NCBI GenBank assembly: GCA_965249005.1
Contig: CBDFLD010000010.1
Span: forward strand, 62,001 to 126,000
DNA from: CBDFLD01 sp965249005
Lineage (GTDB): Bacteria > Acidobacteriota > UBA6911
Direction: 5' to 3'
DNA: 64,000 bases
A program made the position numbers and the translations under genes. Below are positions 34,896 to 42,604 of this stretch, in pieces (the first letter of the stretch is position 1; each line of letters starts with the position of its first letter). The notes beneath the pieces are model-generated. The model saw only the letters and a program-made list of their open reading frames with translations, was not told where the DNA came from and did not search any database.

Positions 34896-35429
34896 ATGAC
34901 CACACTCATCAACCCGATGGACGAAACACAGCGCGAGCGCGCCGAGCCTGCTGCTCGTGTCCAGACATTCAAAGGCGCAAAGGTGGGTTTGCTGGATATC
35001 AGCAAACCGGGAGGCTCTGTCTTCTTCGATAGACTCGAACGGCTGCTGGTGGAGCATCATAACGTCGCAAGCGTTGTTCGGGAAACAAAGCCGACCTTCG
35101 CAAAGCCGGCTCCGGAATCTACGCTGCGCAGTCTGGTCAACTCGGAGTGCGATGCGGTCATCATCGCGCTCGCTGACTGAGGGTCCTGCACGACGTGCAG
35201 TTTGCACGACGCAATCAGGCTGGAAAAAATGGGCGTGCCCACGGTGCCGATCGCCACTCACGAATTCAGGACCGCGGCAAGAACCCAGGCGAACGCCCTG
35301 GGACGTGGAGATCTGGATGCCGTGTACGTACAGCATCCCATCCAGGATCAAACCAAGGAAGCAATCGAGTCGCGAGCCGAAACGGCCGTGGACGCAATAA
35401 CGTCTCGCTTGCGGGGTGATCTGGGGTAA
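34896..35429 (+). CDS. UGSC-family selenoprotein (in-frame TGA at 35178-35180 read as selenocysteine)
   Basis: Read through one TGA, the frame gives 177 aa. The stop-like codon is residue 95 in the motif ALAD-U-G-S-C-T-T-C, exactly the UGSC motif that names this family of selenoproteins. The frame continues for 82 codons of good protein sequence (LHDAIRLEKMGVPTVPIATHEF ... AITSRLRGDLG) to TAA. Start ATG 34896 has GAAGGAG seven bases upstream. A hairpin follows the TGA at a bacterial SECIS-like distance. Sec95 with Cys98/Cys101 suggests a thiol/selenol redox centre; substrate unknown. Cys homologues exist, so a TGA at this exact position is unlikely to be a random nonsense mutation. Confidence 0.9.
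35181..35212 (+). promoter_or_regulatory. Candidate bacterial SECIS element
   Basis: Immediately after the in-frame TGA, CGTGCA-GTT-TGCACG (35194-35208) forms a perfect 6-bp stem with a three-base loop whose first base is G, about 20 nt from the TGA. An alternative stem CTGCAC-GAC-GTGCAG (35186-35200) overlaps it. Bacterial SECIS elements are short hairpins inside the coding region at about this distance with a G in the apical loop, bound by SelB. Confidence 0.7.
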
Positions 35430-35531
35430 AAACAGGTATCCCTGTTCGATCGCCTCATCCCACCATCGAGGACCGTTCCCCCGGATTCAAGGGTGGCGTT
35501 GCGCTAGCAACCAAAAAAGAGTGGACATAAG

Positions 35532-35563
35532 TTCTATATTTCTGCAATAATAGAATTATAGAA
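35532..35563. promoter_or_regulatory. AT-rich imperfect palindrome, probable operator/promoter of arsR-arsM
   Basis: TTCTATATTT and AATTATAGAA form an imperfect inverted repeat with centre CTGCAATAATAG, ending directly at the ArsR ATG (35564). TATATT could serve as a -10 box. ArsR-family repressors bind such AT-rich palindromes over their own promoters, so autoregulation is likely. No Shine-Dalgarno is visible before the ATG. Confidence 0.55.
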
Positions 35564-35917
35564 ATGAAAACGACACCACAAACACAACGAGAAGATGTTC
35601 GAAGGTACGCCAGGATGTTTGCCGCCATGGGAAACGATCCGCGACTGTGCATCATGCGCCTGTTGCTGTCGGCACATCCGGATGGAATGGTAGTGGGAGA
35701 TATCCTGGCGGAGCTGGATATCGCGGGCTCGACGCTTTCACACCACCTGGAAAAACTGAGGCACGAGCGTCTGGTCACCGTCGAGCGCGACCGCCAGTTC
35801 CTCTGGTACCGGGCCAACACGGAGTCTCTGCGGGAACTGCTCGGGTTCCTCTATGCGGAGTGTTGCCTCCGGAGTAATGCGATACCGGCGGAGCAGATTG
35901 TTCAGATTCTCGATTGA
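35564..35917 (+). CDS. ArsR-family winged-helix transcriptional regulator
   Basis: 117 aa. Winged-helix HTH pattern MGNDPRLCIMRLLLSAHPDGMVVGDILAELDIAGSTLSHHLEKLRHERLVTVERDRQFLWYRA. The usual arsenic-binding ELCVCDL of helix 3 is absent (ELDIAGSTL); possible ligands are a C-terminal ECC pair (residues ~101-102) and Cys29. It precedes arsM by 21 bp and probably represses the pair. ATG 35564 lacks an RBS; ATG 35615 with GAAGG upstream would give a 100-aa protein also compatible with the family. Confidence 0.88.
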   Translation: MKTTPQTQREDVRRYARMFAAMGNDPRLCIMRLLLSAHPDGMVVGDILAELDIAGSTLSHHLEKLRHERLVTVERDRQFLWYRANTESLRELLGFLYAECCLRSNAIPAEQIVQILD

Positions 35918-35938
35918 TTCGAGATTTGAGAGGTTCCT

Positions 35939-36844
35939 ATGTCGACAGAAATCGTCAAAGAAAGTTCGGGAGAAGAAATCCGGGAAGCCGTTCGGGGAAA
36001 ATACCGCGAGGCCGCCCTGAAGGTCTCCACCGGAGAGAGCGCATGCTGCGAGCCCACGTGCTGCGGTCCAGGCGAGCGCCCGGATCCAATCACGCCAAAC
36101 CTCTATAGTGCGGACCAGACGGTCGATCTCCCGCAAGGGGCGGTGGCGGCTTCGCTGGGGTGCGGAAACCCCACCGCGCTGGCAGAGCTGCGATCTGGAG
36201 AAACGGTTCTCGATCTGGGATCGGGAGGAGGAATCGATGTGCTCCTTTCGGCCAAGCGGGTCGGACCGACCGGGAAAGTCTATGGGCTGGACATGACCGA
36301 TGAAATGCTGGAACTTGCCCGCACCAATCAGAGAAAGGCGGCCGCCACAAACGTCGAGTTCCTCAAAGGCGAGATGGAAGACATTCCCCTTCCGGATGCC
36401 AGCGTTGATGTGATCATCTCCAACTGCGTGATCAACCTGTCCGCCGACAAGAACCGCGTCATTCGGGAGGCCTTCCGAGTGCTTCGACCAGGTGGCCGGT
36501 TGGCCATCTCGGACGTGGTGGTCCGGGGCCACGTACCCGATGACATCCGGAGAAGCGTCGAGCTATGGATCGGTTGCGTGGCCGGCGCGCTCGAGGAGAA
36601 CGAGTACAGAGACAAACTGGCACGCGCCGGATTCGAAGGGATCGAAATCGAGCCGACCCGGATCTACCGGGCGCAGGACGCGGGCGAGTTCTTGACGCGC
36701 GCCGGGCTTGGCGCCGGGCTGGACGAGGAATCCATCGCGCCTGCGGTGGACGACAAGTTCAGGAGCGCCTTCATTCGAGCAAAAAAAGGGACGTCCCCCA
36801 CGTTTCCGGGTTTTCGGGACGACACGACTGCTCTATCCCGGTAG
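35939..36844 (+). CDS. arsM: Arsenite S-adenosylmethionine methyltransferase
   Basis: Methylates As(III) using SAM, yielding methylated and volatile arsenicals. SAM motif VLDLGSGGGIDVLLSA. The three As-binding cysteines are in place: C75 (SLGCGNP), C163 (SNCVINL) and C213 (WIGCVAGAL). A Cys-rich stretch ACCEPTCCGPG precedes the core at about residues 36-46. The last ~20 residues (KKGTSPTFPGFRDDTTALSR) are encoded by a family B repeat arm, so the original C-terminus was probably shorter or different. In operon with the ArsR-type gene. Confidence 0.95.
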   Translation: MSTEIVKESSGEEIREAVRGKYREAALKVSTGESACCEPTCCGPGERPDPITPNLYSADQTVDLPQGAVAASLGCGNPTALAELRSGETVLDLGSGGGIDVLLSAKRVGPTGKVYGLDMTDEMLELARTNQRKAAATNVEFLKGEMEDIPLPDASVDVIISNCVINLSADKNRVIREAFRVLRPGGRLAISDVVVRGHVPDDIRRSVELWIGCVAGALEENEYRDKLARAGFEGIEIEPTRIYRAQDAGEFLTRAGLGAGLDEESIAPAVDDKFRSAFIRAKKGTSPTFPGFRDDTTALSR

Positions 36845-36870
36845 CGTGCTGTTTTCTCACGGGGAGGGAC

Positions 36871-38067
36871 TCATTTGCGCAGTTCCAGCTTGGCGATCGT
36901 TTCTCGATGGACTTCATCGGGACCGTCGGCGATGCGAAGAGTTCGTACGCCGGCCCAGGCGGCCGCCAGGCCGAAGTCCTCGCTGACACCGCCCCCTCCG
37001 TGGGCCTGGACCGCGCGGTCGATCACCCGCAAGGCCATGTTGGGGGCGACCACCTTGATCATCGCGATTTCGGCTCGCGCCACCTTGTTCCCCACCGTGT
37101 CCATCATATGAGCAGCCTTGAGGGTCAACAAACGCGCCTGCTCGATTTCCATGCGGGAGTCGGCGATATCCTTCCGGATCGTGCCATGCTCGGAAAGAGA
37201 TCTCCCGAAAGCGACACGTGACTTGACACGACTGCACATGGCTTCCAGGGATCGCTCAGCCAGCCCGATCAATCTCATGCAGTGGTGGATGCGTCCGGGG
37301 CCCAGCCGACCCTGTGCAATCTCGAATCCCCTCCCTTCGCCGAGCAGGAGATTGGAAACTGGAACTCGGACGTTATCGAACGACACCTCGCCGTGACCGT
37401 GGGGTGCGTGATCGTAGCCATATACGGTGAGCAACCTCTGAACCCGGACTCCGGGCGTGTCCATCGGGACCAGGATCATCGACTGCTGCGTGTGGAGCGG
37501 TGCCGTGGGATCTGTCTTCCCCATGAAGATGGCTATCTTGCAGCGCGGATCTCCCGCACCGGAGGTCCACCACTTGCGGCCGTTGATCACATACTCATCA
37601 CCGTCGCGCACGATACTCGCCTGGATGTTGGTTGCGTCCGATGAGGCAACCGCAGGTTCGGTCATGGCGAAACAGGATCGCATTTCGCCGGCGAGCAAGG
37701 GCTTGAGCCATCGCTCCTTACTTTCATCGTTCCCATAACGGACCAGCACCTCCATGTTGCCCGTGTCCGGCGCCGAGCAATTGAACGCCTCCGGCGCCAT
37801 CATCGAGCGTCCCATGATCTCCGATAGAGGAGCATACTCGAAGTTGCTCAGTCCGGCGCCGTGCTCGCTTTCCGGCAAAAAGAGATTCCACAGTCCGGCG
37901 GCCTTGGCCTCGGATTTCAGCTCTTCCATGATCGGAGGAATCTCCCAGCGGTTTCCCCCCTTCAGCTGTCGGCAGAACGTCTCCTCATTGGGGTAGATGA
38001 ACTCGTCCATGAACGACTGCAACTGTTGTTGTAGCTTCTGGACCCTCGGTGAGTATTCAAAGAACAT
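36871..38067 (-). CDS. Acyl-CoA dehydrogenase family protein
   Basis: FAD-dependent alpha,beta-dehydrogenation of an acyl-CoA. 398 aa from ATG 38067. Family signatures: CFAMTEPAVASSDATNIQ, INGRKWWTSGAGDPRCKIAIFMG, GVSEDFGLAAAWAGVRTLRIADGPDEVHRETIAKLEL. It resembles the ACAD10/11-like branch rather than short-chain enzymes. Convergent with arsM (26 bp). The IS256 copy B begins 100 bp upstream, leaving a short promoter region. Confidence 0.92.
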   Translation of the reverse strand: MFFEYSPRVQKLQQQLQSFMDEFIYPNEETFCRQLKGGNRWEIPPIMEELKSEAKAAGLWNLFLPESEHGAGLSNFEYAPLSEIMGRSMMAPEAFNCSAPDTGNMEVLVRYGNDESKERWLKPLLAGEMRSCFAMTEPAVASSDATNIQASIVRDGDEYVINGRKWWTSGAGDPRCKIAIFMGKTDPTAPLHTQQSMILVPMDTPGVRVQRLLTVYGYDHAPHGHGEVSFDNVRVPVSNLLLGEGRGFEIAQGRLGPGRIHHCMRLIGLAERSLEAMCSRVKSRVAFGRSLSEHGTIRKDIADSRMEIEQARLLTLKAAHMMDTVGNKVARAEIAMIKVVAPNMALRVIDRAVQAHGGGGVSEDFGLAAAWAGVRTLRIADGPDEVHRETIAKLELRK

Positions 38068-38167
38068 AGCGATGACTCCCGATGATTTGGTAGTGGCGGT
38101 TGGGATCAATCCGGCCCGGCGATTCTATCGGATGGAACGATCCAATTACCAGGATTTAGAGTGTGGA

Positions 38168-39473
38168 GGTCATGTCAAGCTGCTTGTGTAAAAAGGTCGA
38201 GGGTACGAGTTGGTCGTTGTTCCTTCCAATCGAGATTGAATCGATGGAAGATCGAGTAAATGATTCTGTCGACACTCTGGACATTAACAAAGCAAACCAT
38301 CGGACGCGTTCTCCGTCGAACCTCAACGAAGCAGCGTTCGATGACGTTGGTGGTTCGTAGCTTCTTCCACAGAGGCCGTGGGAAGCTGTAAAAGGCCAGT
38401 AACTCAGGGAGATCCTTCTCCAATCGATTCACCATCTTCGGATAATCCTTGTGCCAGCAACGCTTCAGCCTCCTGAAAGCTGTCAGTGCATCCCGACGGC
38501 TATCGGCCTGGTAGATGGCCCGTGCATCCTGCTTGATCTGGTCTCGATCGCACTTTCGGACTGAATTGACGATGTTTCGCATCTTATGTGCCCAGCAGCG
38601 TTGGTGCTGAGCTCTCGGATAGATCGTTTCAATGGCCGCTGCCAGACCTGCACAGCCGTCGGTCACAATCAGCTCGAGGTTATCTCCCTCTATACCACGC
38701 CGGTACAGATCTCCTAAGAGTCCTTCCCAGGCAGCTTGACTCTCTCCACTGCTGCGCATAAATGCCAAAAGCTGCCGGCTACCATCCGCTCTCACCCCGT
38801 AGGCCACCAGCATCTGCACCCGTTTCCGCCCACTCGGACGTCTTACCCTCAGACTCACTCCGTCCAGAAACAGTGTCTTCCATTCGTCACTCAACCGAGC
38901 TCGGTGAAATCGCTGTACTGCTTCATCTAGCTCTCGTGTCAGCTGCGATACCGTCTGTGCACTGACAACTTCTCCCGTCATGATCGCCACAATCCGTCCC
39001 ACCGTCCGTGTGCTGATTCCTCTGAGAAACGCCTCTCGTATCAGCAACGTTACCTCGTCAGCTCGTCGTTGAAACCGTTGTAATCCCTTCGGGAGAAAAT
39101 TCTTGTTCCGGCTCCGGGCAATCCGCAACCGTAACGTTCCAAAGCGGGTCACAAAGTCCCGTTCATAGTATCCATTGCGGTACTCTCTCTTTCTCTGCCC
39201 ACCTCTTTCATACCATCCAAAGCCACAATAACGGTCTCTCTGCCGCTGTGATTCAGTCTCGAAATACCGTTTCCACGCCAGCTTTGTCTTGCTATACACA
39301 TCTCCCCAAAAGTCTTCTTTTACCTCATCAAGGAAATGTTGGAATTGTTCGGTCATCGGTGTTAATTTCGCCATTGGGTGTAAGCTCCTTTCTTGGAGTT
39401 GGTTTTTGCCATCGCAGCAAAAAAAACCAAACTTACACCCTCTTTCTTTTTACACAAGCAAAGTTACATCACC
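38168..39473 (-). mobile_element. IS256-family insertion sequence, copy B, without target duplication
   Basis: 1306 bp, same inverted repeats as copy A and opposite orientation; the one-base length difference lies in a poly-T run near the left end. Flanks are GAGTGTGGA (38159-38167) and GCTGACTGG (39474-39482), which do not match. One end abuts directly on the edge of a family A repeat. Loss of the duplication points to a deletion or recombination after insertion. Confidence 0.93.
38175..39374 (-). CDS. IS256-family mutator transposase (copy B)
   Basis: 399 aa, identical by eye to the transposase of copy A: LFLDGVSLRVRR, VTDGCAGLAAAIETIYPRAQ and TTNVIERCFVEVRRRTRP segments are unchanged. Intact, so recent transposition within this genome is likely. 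Confidence 0.96.
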   Translation of the reverse strand: MAKLTPMTEQFQHFLDEVKEDFWGDVYSKTKLAWKRYFETESQRQRDRYCGFGWYERGGQRKREYRNGYYERDFVTRFGTLRLRIARSRNKNFLPKGLQRFQRRADEVTLLIREAFLRGISTRTVGRIVAIMTGEVVSAQTVSQLTRELDEAVQRFHRARLSDEWKTLFLDGVSLRVRRPSGRKRVQMLVAYGVRADGSRQLLAFMRSSGESQAAWEGLLGDLYRRGIEGDNLELIVTDGCAGLAAAIETIYPRAQHQRCWAHKMRNIVNSVRKCDRDQIKQDARAIYQADSRRDALTAFRRLKRCWHKDYPKMVNRLEKDLPELLAFYSFPRPLWKKLRTTNVIERCFVEVRRRTRPMVCFVNVQSVDRIIYSIFHRFNLDWKEQRPTRTLDLFTQAA

Positions 39474-39597
39474 GCTGACTGGCGCAACGCGCCAGTCGCT
39501 TGGGAACGTAACTGCGCAGCGCACCGTGAAAAACCGTGGTTTTTGACGATTTGCTAAGTTACACGCATAGCAGCAGATCCGCGAGCAGTTACTTAAG
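39474..39597 (-). repeat. Dispersed structured repeat, family A, copy 4
   Basis: Reverse copy starting at GCTGACTGGCGCAACGCGCC, directly touching the IS256 terminus, and ending GCAGTTACTTAAG. The outermost bases found in other copies (TCAGC) are missing at the IS side. It lies just downstream of the TIM-barrel gene. Confidence 0.9.
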
Positions 39598-39632
39598 AGG
39601 CATACGGCCCGCGACGGGAGAAACCGCGGGAA

Positions 39633-40490
39633 CTACAGCCGGTCCAGTTCGCGGCCCACGACGCAGAGGCAGTGCAGAATCTGAGGAATGGGATTCTCGA
39701 GCGTTCTCTCGAGTCCAACCGAAAGGAGACCCGTGTAGCGCATTCTTCTGAGTTTTTTGAGTGCCCCGCGCAGGTCGAGCCGGCCGTCTCCGAGCACGAC
39801 CTCATGGCCGTAGCGGTCACAATCCCGCAGCTGGCAGCCGAGCACTCGCGTCCCCAGCATGTCCAGAGCCTCCAACGGGTCGATGCCGGCCTGGAGAAAA
39901 CAACCGAGATCCGCTCTTGCCCCAATGCGGGGATCAAGGTCACCGACGGCCTCGAGGATCCATTCCGGGCGTCCCCAGAGGTCATCTTTGAATCCATGGT
40001 TCTGGATCGCCACATTGATACCGTAGTCACGGACGAGTCTCTCCAGACTCGGAAGGGCGTCTCGAGTGGGATAGGCATTGAGGTTCTCCAGGCCGAGGAA
40101 CCGTCCAAAACGAAAAATGCGCTCGTTTCTGGCGTGGTCCGCCGTGAAGCGCTCGACGCCGAAAGCGGCGATCTTCATGGCCTGGGTCATGAGCTTGTTC
40201 CGTAAGGCCCGGATCTCGTCCGGCGACGCACTGGGCGCTAGATGGCCGGCCCAGAGCTCGATGTAACGCACATTGAGCTGTCGTGCCTCTTTCACAAACT
40301 CATCCGGGTCGACAAAGCAGCGAAGACTATGACTATCAAAACCAAGTTTGAACGGACTATAGGGCGGCCAGGGAGATTCGTCGATCGCATTCGTTCTCGG
40401 ACTATTTCCCCGGCAAAGTCCGACTCCCAGCAACGATCTGGAAACAGCGCCGAGCACTTCGCGGCGCGACAAACATCTACCTTCCGGCAT
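39633..40490 (-). CDS. Tat-exported sugar phosphate isomerase/epimerase-like TIM-barrel protein
   Basis: 285 aa from ATG 40490. The twin-arginine type leader is LSRREVLGAVSRSLLGVGL. The body is an AP endonuclease family 2/xylose-isomerase-like barrel: KLGFDSHSLRCFV, NVRYIELWAGHLAP, NVAIQNHGFKDDLWG, ARADLGCFLQAGIDPLEALDMLG, HEVVLGDGRLDL. Metal-binding Glu, His and Asp residues are plausible at these motifs. Substrate unknown. It is the last gene of the minus-strand run headed by the ATPase-SPFH fusion, but repeats separate it from the preceding gene. Confidence 0.85.
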   Translation of the reverse strand: MPEGRCLSRREVLGAVSRSLLGVGLCRGNSPRTNAIDESPWPPYSPFKLGFDSHSLRCFVDPDEFVKEARQLNVRYIELWAGHLAPSASPDEIRALRNKLMTQAMKIAAFGVERFTADHARNERIFRFGRFLGLENLNAYPTRDALPSLERLVRDYGINVAIQNHGFKDDLWGRPEWILEAVGDLDPRIGARADLGCFLQAGIDPLEALDMLGTRVLGCQLRDCDRYGHEVVLGDGRLDLRGALKKLRRMRYTGLLSVGLERTLENPIPQILHCLCVVGRELDRL

Positions 40491-40565
40491 GGTGTCCTTT
40501 CTGAAGGGTGCAGCAAGACACACCAGTACTGCTAGTGCGGCCCACCCGCTGGGCCTCCTCTTAAG

Positions 40566-40693
40566 TTAAGTAACTGCTCGCGGATCTGCTGCTATGCGTG
40601 TAACTTAGCAAATCGTCAAAAACCACGGTTTTTCACGGTGCGCTGCGCAGTTACGTTCCCAAGCGACTGGCGCGTTGCGCCAGTCGGCGCTGA
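40566..40693 (+). repeat. Dispersed structured repeat, family A, copy 5, in a 361-bp gene-free gap
   Basis: Forward copy beginning TTAAGTAACTGCTCGCGG and ending with the hairpin GACTGGCGC-GTT-GCGCCAGTC. It occupies the gap 40491-40851 between the TIM-barrel gene and the small membrane-anchored protein; the rest of the gap (40694-40851) shows no gene. Confidence 0.9.
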
Positions 40694-40851
40694 GTGGTGT
40701 TGGTCGAGTGGGCTTATTATACCCGAAAAAAGGGGGTCTGTGTTAACTGAGTGGCCGCATTGGGAGTGTCTTCTTGGGGGAGAGACGCAAGGGAGTTATG
40801 TCGAAGCCTCAGTCAGCAGAGAGAGGTTCGCGCGCCAGCGGAGCCCGGCGT

Positions 40852-41316
40852 CTACTCTATTTCCGTGACAGACTGGCCATAGGGAATCAACGGGTGGATC
40901 CATTCGGAAGCTTCCGCTTCCTCGATCCGCCAAGCGCTTTCTTGAAAACTCAACCTCAAACGCTGGCGCTCGTTCTTATCCTGGTAAACGTACTCCACCA
41001 CCAAGCGAGCCGTAGTGTCGCTCGACCGCTCGACGTCGAACACCGCCACGCCCTTTACCTTTTCCAAGCTTTCTTTGAGGTAGGCGGAGAACTTGTCCGG
41101 GGTCATGTCGGCAGCGGTCGTTTCCAGACGAGTCCGCATTTCTCCGGCAAAGCATTCCAGGTAACCGTCGATGTTGCCTTCCTTGGATTCGTCCAGCAGT
41201 TTCCAGACCACATCCTCTGGTTCCTCTGAAGGCGGCCCCTCCGTGCGGCGGTTTGCGAAGAACAAGACCAAACCGATCAAGCCAAGCGTTAAGCCAACAG
41301 CAAGGTATTGTTTCAT
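40852..41316 (-). CDS. Small membrane-anchored protein, NTF2-like fold suspected
   Basis: 154 aa. One N-terminal membrane helix (MKQYLAVGLTLGLIGLVLFFA), then a ~125-residue extracytoplasmic domain, EEPEDVVWKLLDESKEGNIDGYLECFAGEMRTRLE ... ARLVVEYVYQDKNERQRLRLSFQESAWRIEE. The helix-plus-sheet pattern with YLxCF and final WRIEE resembles NTF2/DUF4878-type domains. No catalytic motif. Downstream of the SPFH genes and separated from them by a family A repeat; probably part of the same unit. Confidence 0.7.
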   Translation of the reverse strand: MKQYLAVGLTLGLIGLVLFFANRRTEGPPSEEPEDVVWKLLDESKEGNIDGYLECFAGEMRTRLETTAADMTPDKFSAYLKESLEKVKGVAVFDVERSSDTTARLVVEYVYQDKNERQRLRLSFQESAWRIEEAEASEWIHPLIPYGQSVTEIE

Positions 41317-41336
41317 CGCGTCGTGTCGTTATTTCT

Positions 41337-41489
41337 CTTAAGTAACTGCTCGCGGATCTGCTGCTATGCATGTAACTTAGCAAATCGTCAAAAACCACGT
41401 TTTTTCACGGTGCGCTGCGTAGTTACGTTCGCAAGCGACTGGCGCGTTGCGCCAGTCAGCAGCGACTGGCGCGTTGCGCCAGTCAGCGC
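41337..41489 (+). repeat. Dispersed structured repeat, family A, copy 6, with duplicated terminal hairpin
   Basis: Forward copy beginning CTTAAGTAACTGCTCGCGG. The terminal hairpin GACTGGCGC-GTT-GCGCCAGTC is present twice in tandem (about 41438-41458 and 41464-41484). The inner right arm has one change (GTAGTTACG). Lies between the small membrane protein and the HflK-like gene. Confidence 0.9.
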
Positions 41490-41524
41490 TTGGGGGGAAC
41501 GGCACACATCAACGAACCAGACAT

Positions 41525-42604
41525 CTACTTTCTTTCCAAGAGATCCACATCGATCGTCCCGGCACCGGACTCCACAATGATCTTCTTCAGTCGGGGAAGC
41601 ACCTCTTCCATGGTCTCGAGATAGAGGCGCGCGCGCGTAACTTCCTTGGCGAATGCATACTCGGTGGCAAGGCTGGTAAAGCGCGATGCGTCTCCTTCGG
41701 CTTCATTGATCTTACGCTGGCAGTAGCCGTTGGCCTCTTCGATGAGCGTGGCCGCCTGGCCTCGCGCCCGAGGAACAATGTCATTGAAATAACTTCGAGC
41801 CTCCTGAACGATCCGATCTCGATCTTCTCGGGCGCTGGCGACATCATTGAATGCTTCCAACACTTCCTCCGGGGGGGTACTCGACTCGATGCTAACACTC
41901 GAGATGGCGGTCCCGCATTGATAGGCATCCAGGAGCTGTTGCGCGAGATTGTGAACCTCCTGCTGGACCGCCACCTTCTCAGTCGTCAGGAGATCGTCCA
42001 CCTTTCGCTGAACCACAACCCGGGAGAGGGCCGTCTCGACCGTGCGGGCCACCGCTGCCGTGACTTCTTCATAACGGAAAAGATAGGCGTAGGGGTCCGC
42101 AATGCTGAATTGGACAGCCAGCGTGATGTTGGTGATATTCTGATCCCCGGTGAGAAACTGTGATGCAGTCTGCCCCATGCTGCGGCCGAGGACTTGGTCC
42201 GCCGGCTCGAGCCCGACAGTGAACCGCTTCGTCTCCAAGACCTTGACCCTTTCTACTTGTGCGAGAGGATACGGCAAAGTCCAATGAAGGCCAGGCTGGA
42301 TCCGCTGTTCCCGGCTGTATACCTTTCCCAGAACGACCTCCAGCGCCTGCTGGTCGGCGGAAACAAAGTAGAAGCCCGAGAGCAGATACACGGACATCAG
42401 AACGGCTACCCCCCAGCGCCAACCTATGCTCCGCAGCGGCACTGCCATCCGGCTCATCATCGGGCCGAGCCGGGCGGGAGGGTGCTCGGTGTGCCGGTTG
42501 CTCTGATCGTGATCGTGGTGATGATCGTGGTGATGATCGTGGTGATGATCGTGGTGACGCTCGTGGTCCGGACGCTCGTGGTGATGCGAATTATCGGGAT
42601 CCAA
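41525..42604 (-). CDS. HflK-like SPFH protein with His/Asp-rich N-terminus
   Basis: 359 aa. The first ~45 residues are an extreme His/Asp tract (SHHHERPDHERHHDHHHDHH and beyond) encoded by 12-bp tandem repeats at 42511-42558. A single membrane helix (WGVAVLMSVYLLSGFYFVSA) and an SPFH/band 7 domain follow (QQALEVVLGKVYSREQRIQPGLHWTLPYPLAQVERVKV, SSTPPEEVLEAFNDVASAREDRDRIVQEA), with a C-terminal coiled coil. HflK normally pairs with HflC and controls FtsH. The His tract suggests metal binding and fits the linked metal ATPase. Start overlaps the HflC-like stop by 14 bp. Confidence 0.88.
   Translation of the reverse strand: MDPDNSHHHERPDHERHHDHHHDHHHDHHHDHDQSNRHTEHPPARLGPMMSRMAVPLRSIGWRWGVAVLMSVYLLSGFYFVSADQQALEVVLGKVYSREQRIQPGLHWTLPYPLAQVERVKVLETKRFTVGLEPADQVLGRSMGQTASQFLTGDQNITNITLAVQFSIADPYAYLFRYEEVTAAVARTVETALSRVVVQRKVDDLLTTEKVAVQQEVHNLAQQLLDAYQCGTAISSVSIESSTPPEEVLEAFNDVASAREDRDRIVQEARSYFNDIVPRARGQAATLIEEANGYCQRKINEAEGDASRFTSLATEYAFAKEVTRARLYLETMEEVLPRLKKIIVESGAGTIDVDLLERK

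Noticed and set aside
34896..35180. UGSC gene as a 94-aa protein plus a separate downstream frame, or a nonsense pseudogene
   Set aside because: Both parts are in the same frame, the TGA lies at the exact Sec position of the UGSC motif, and a hairpin follows at SECIS distance.
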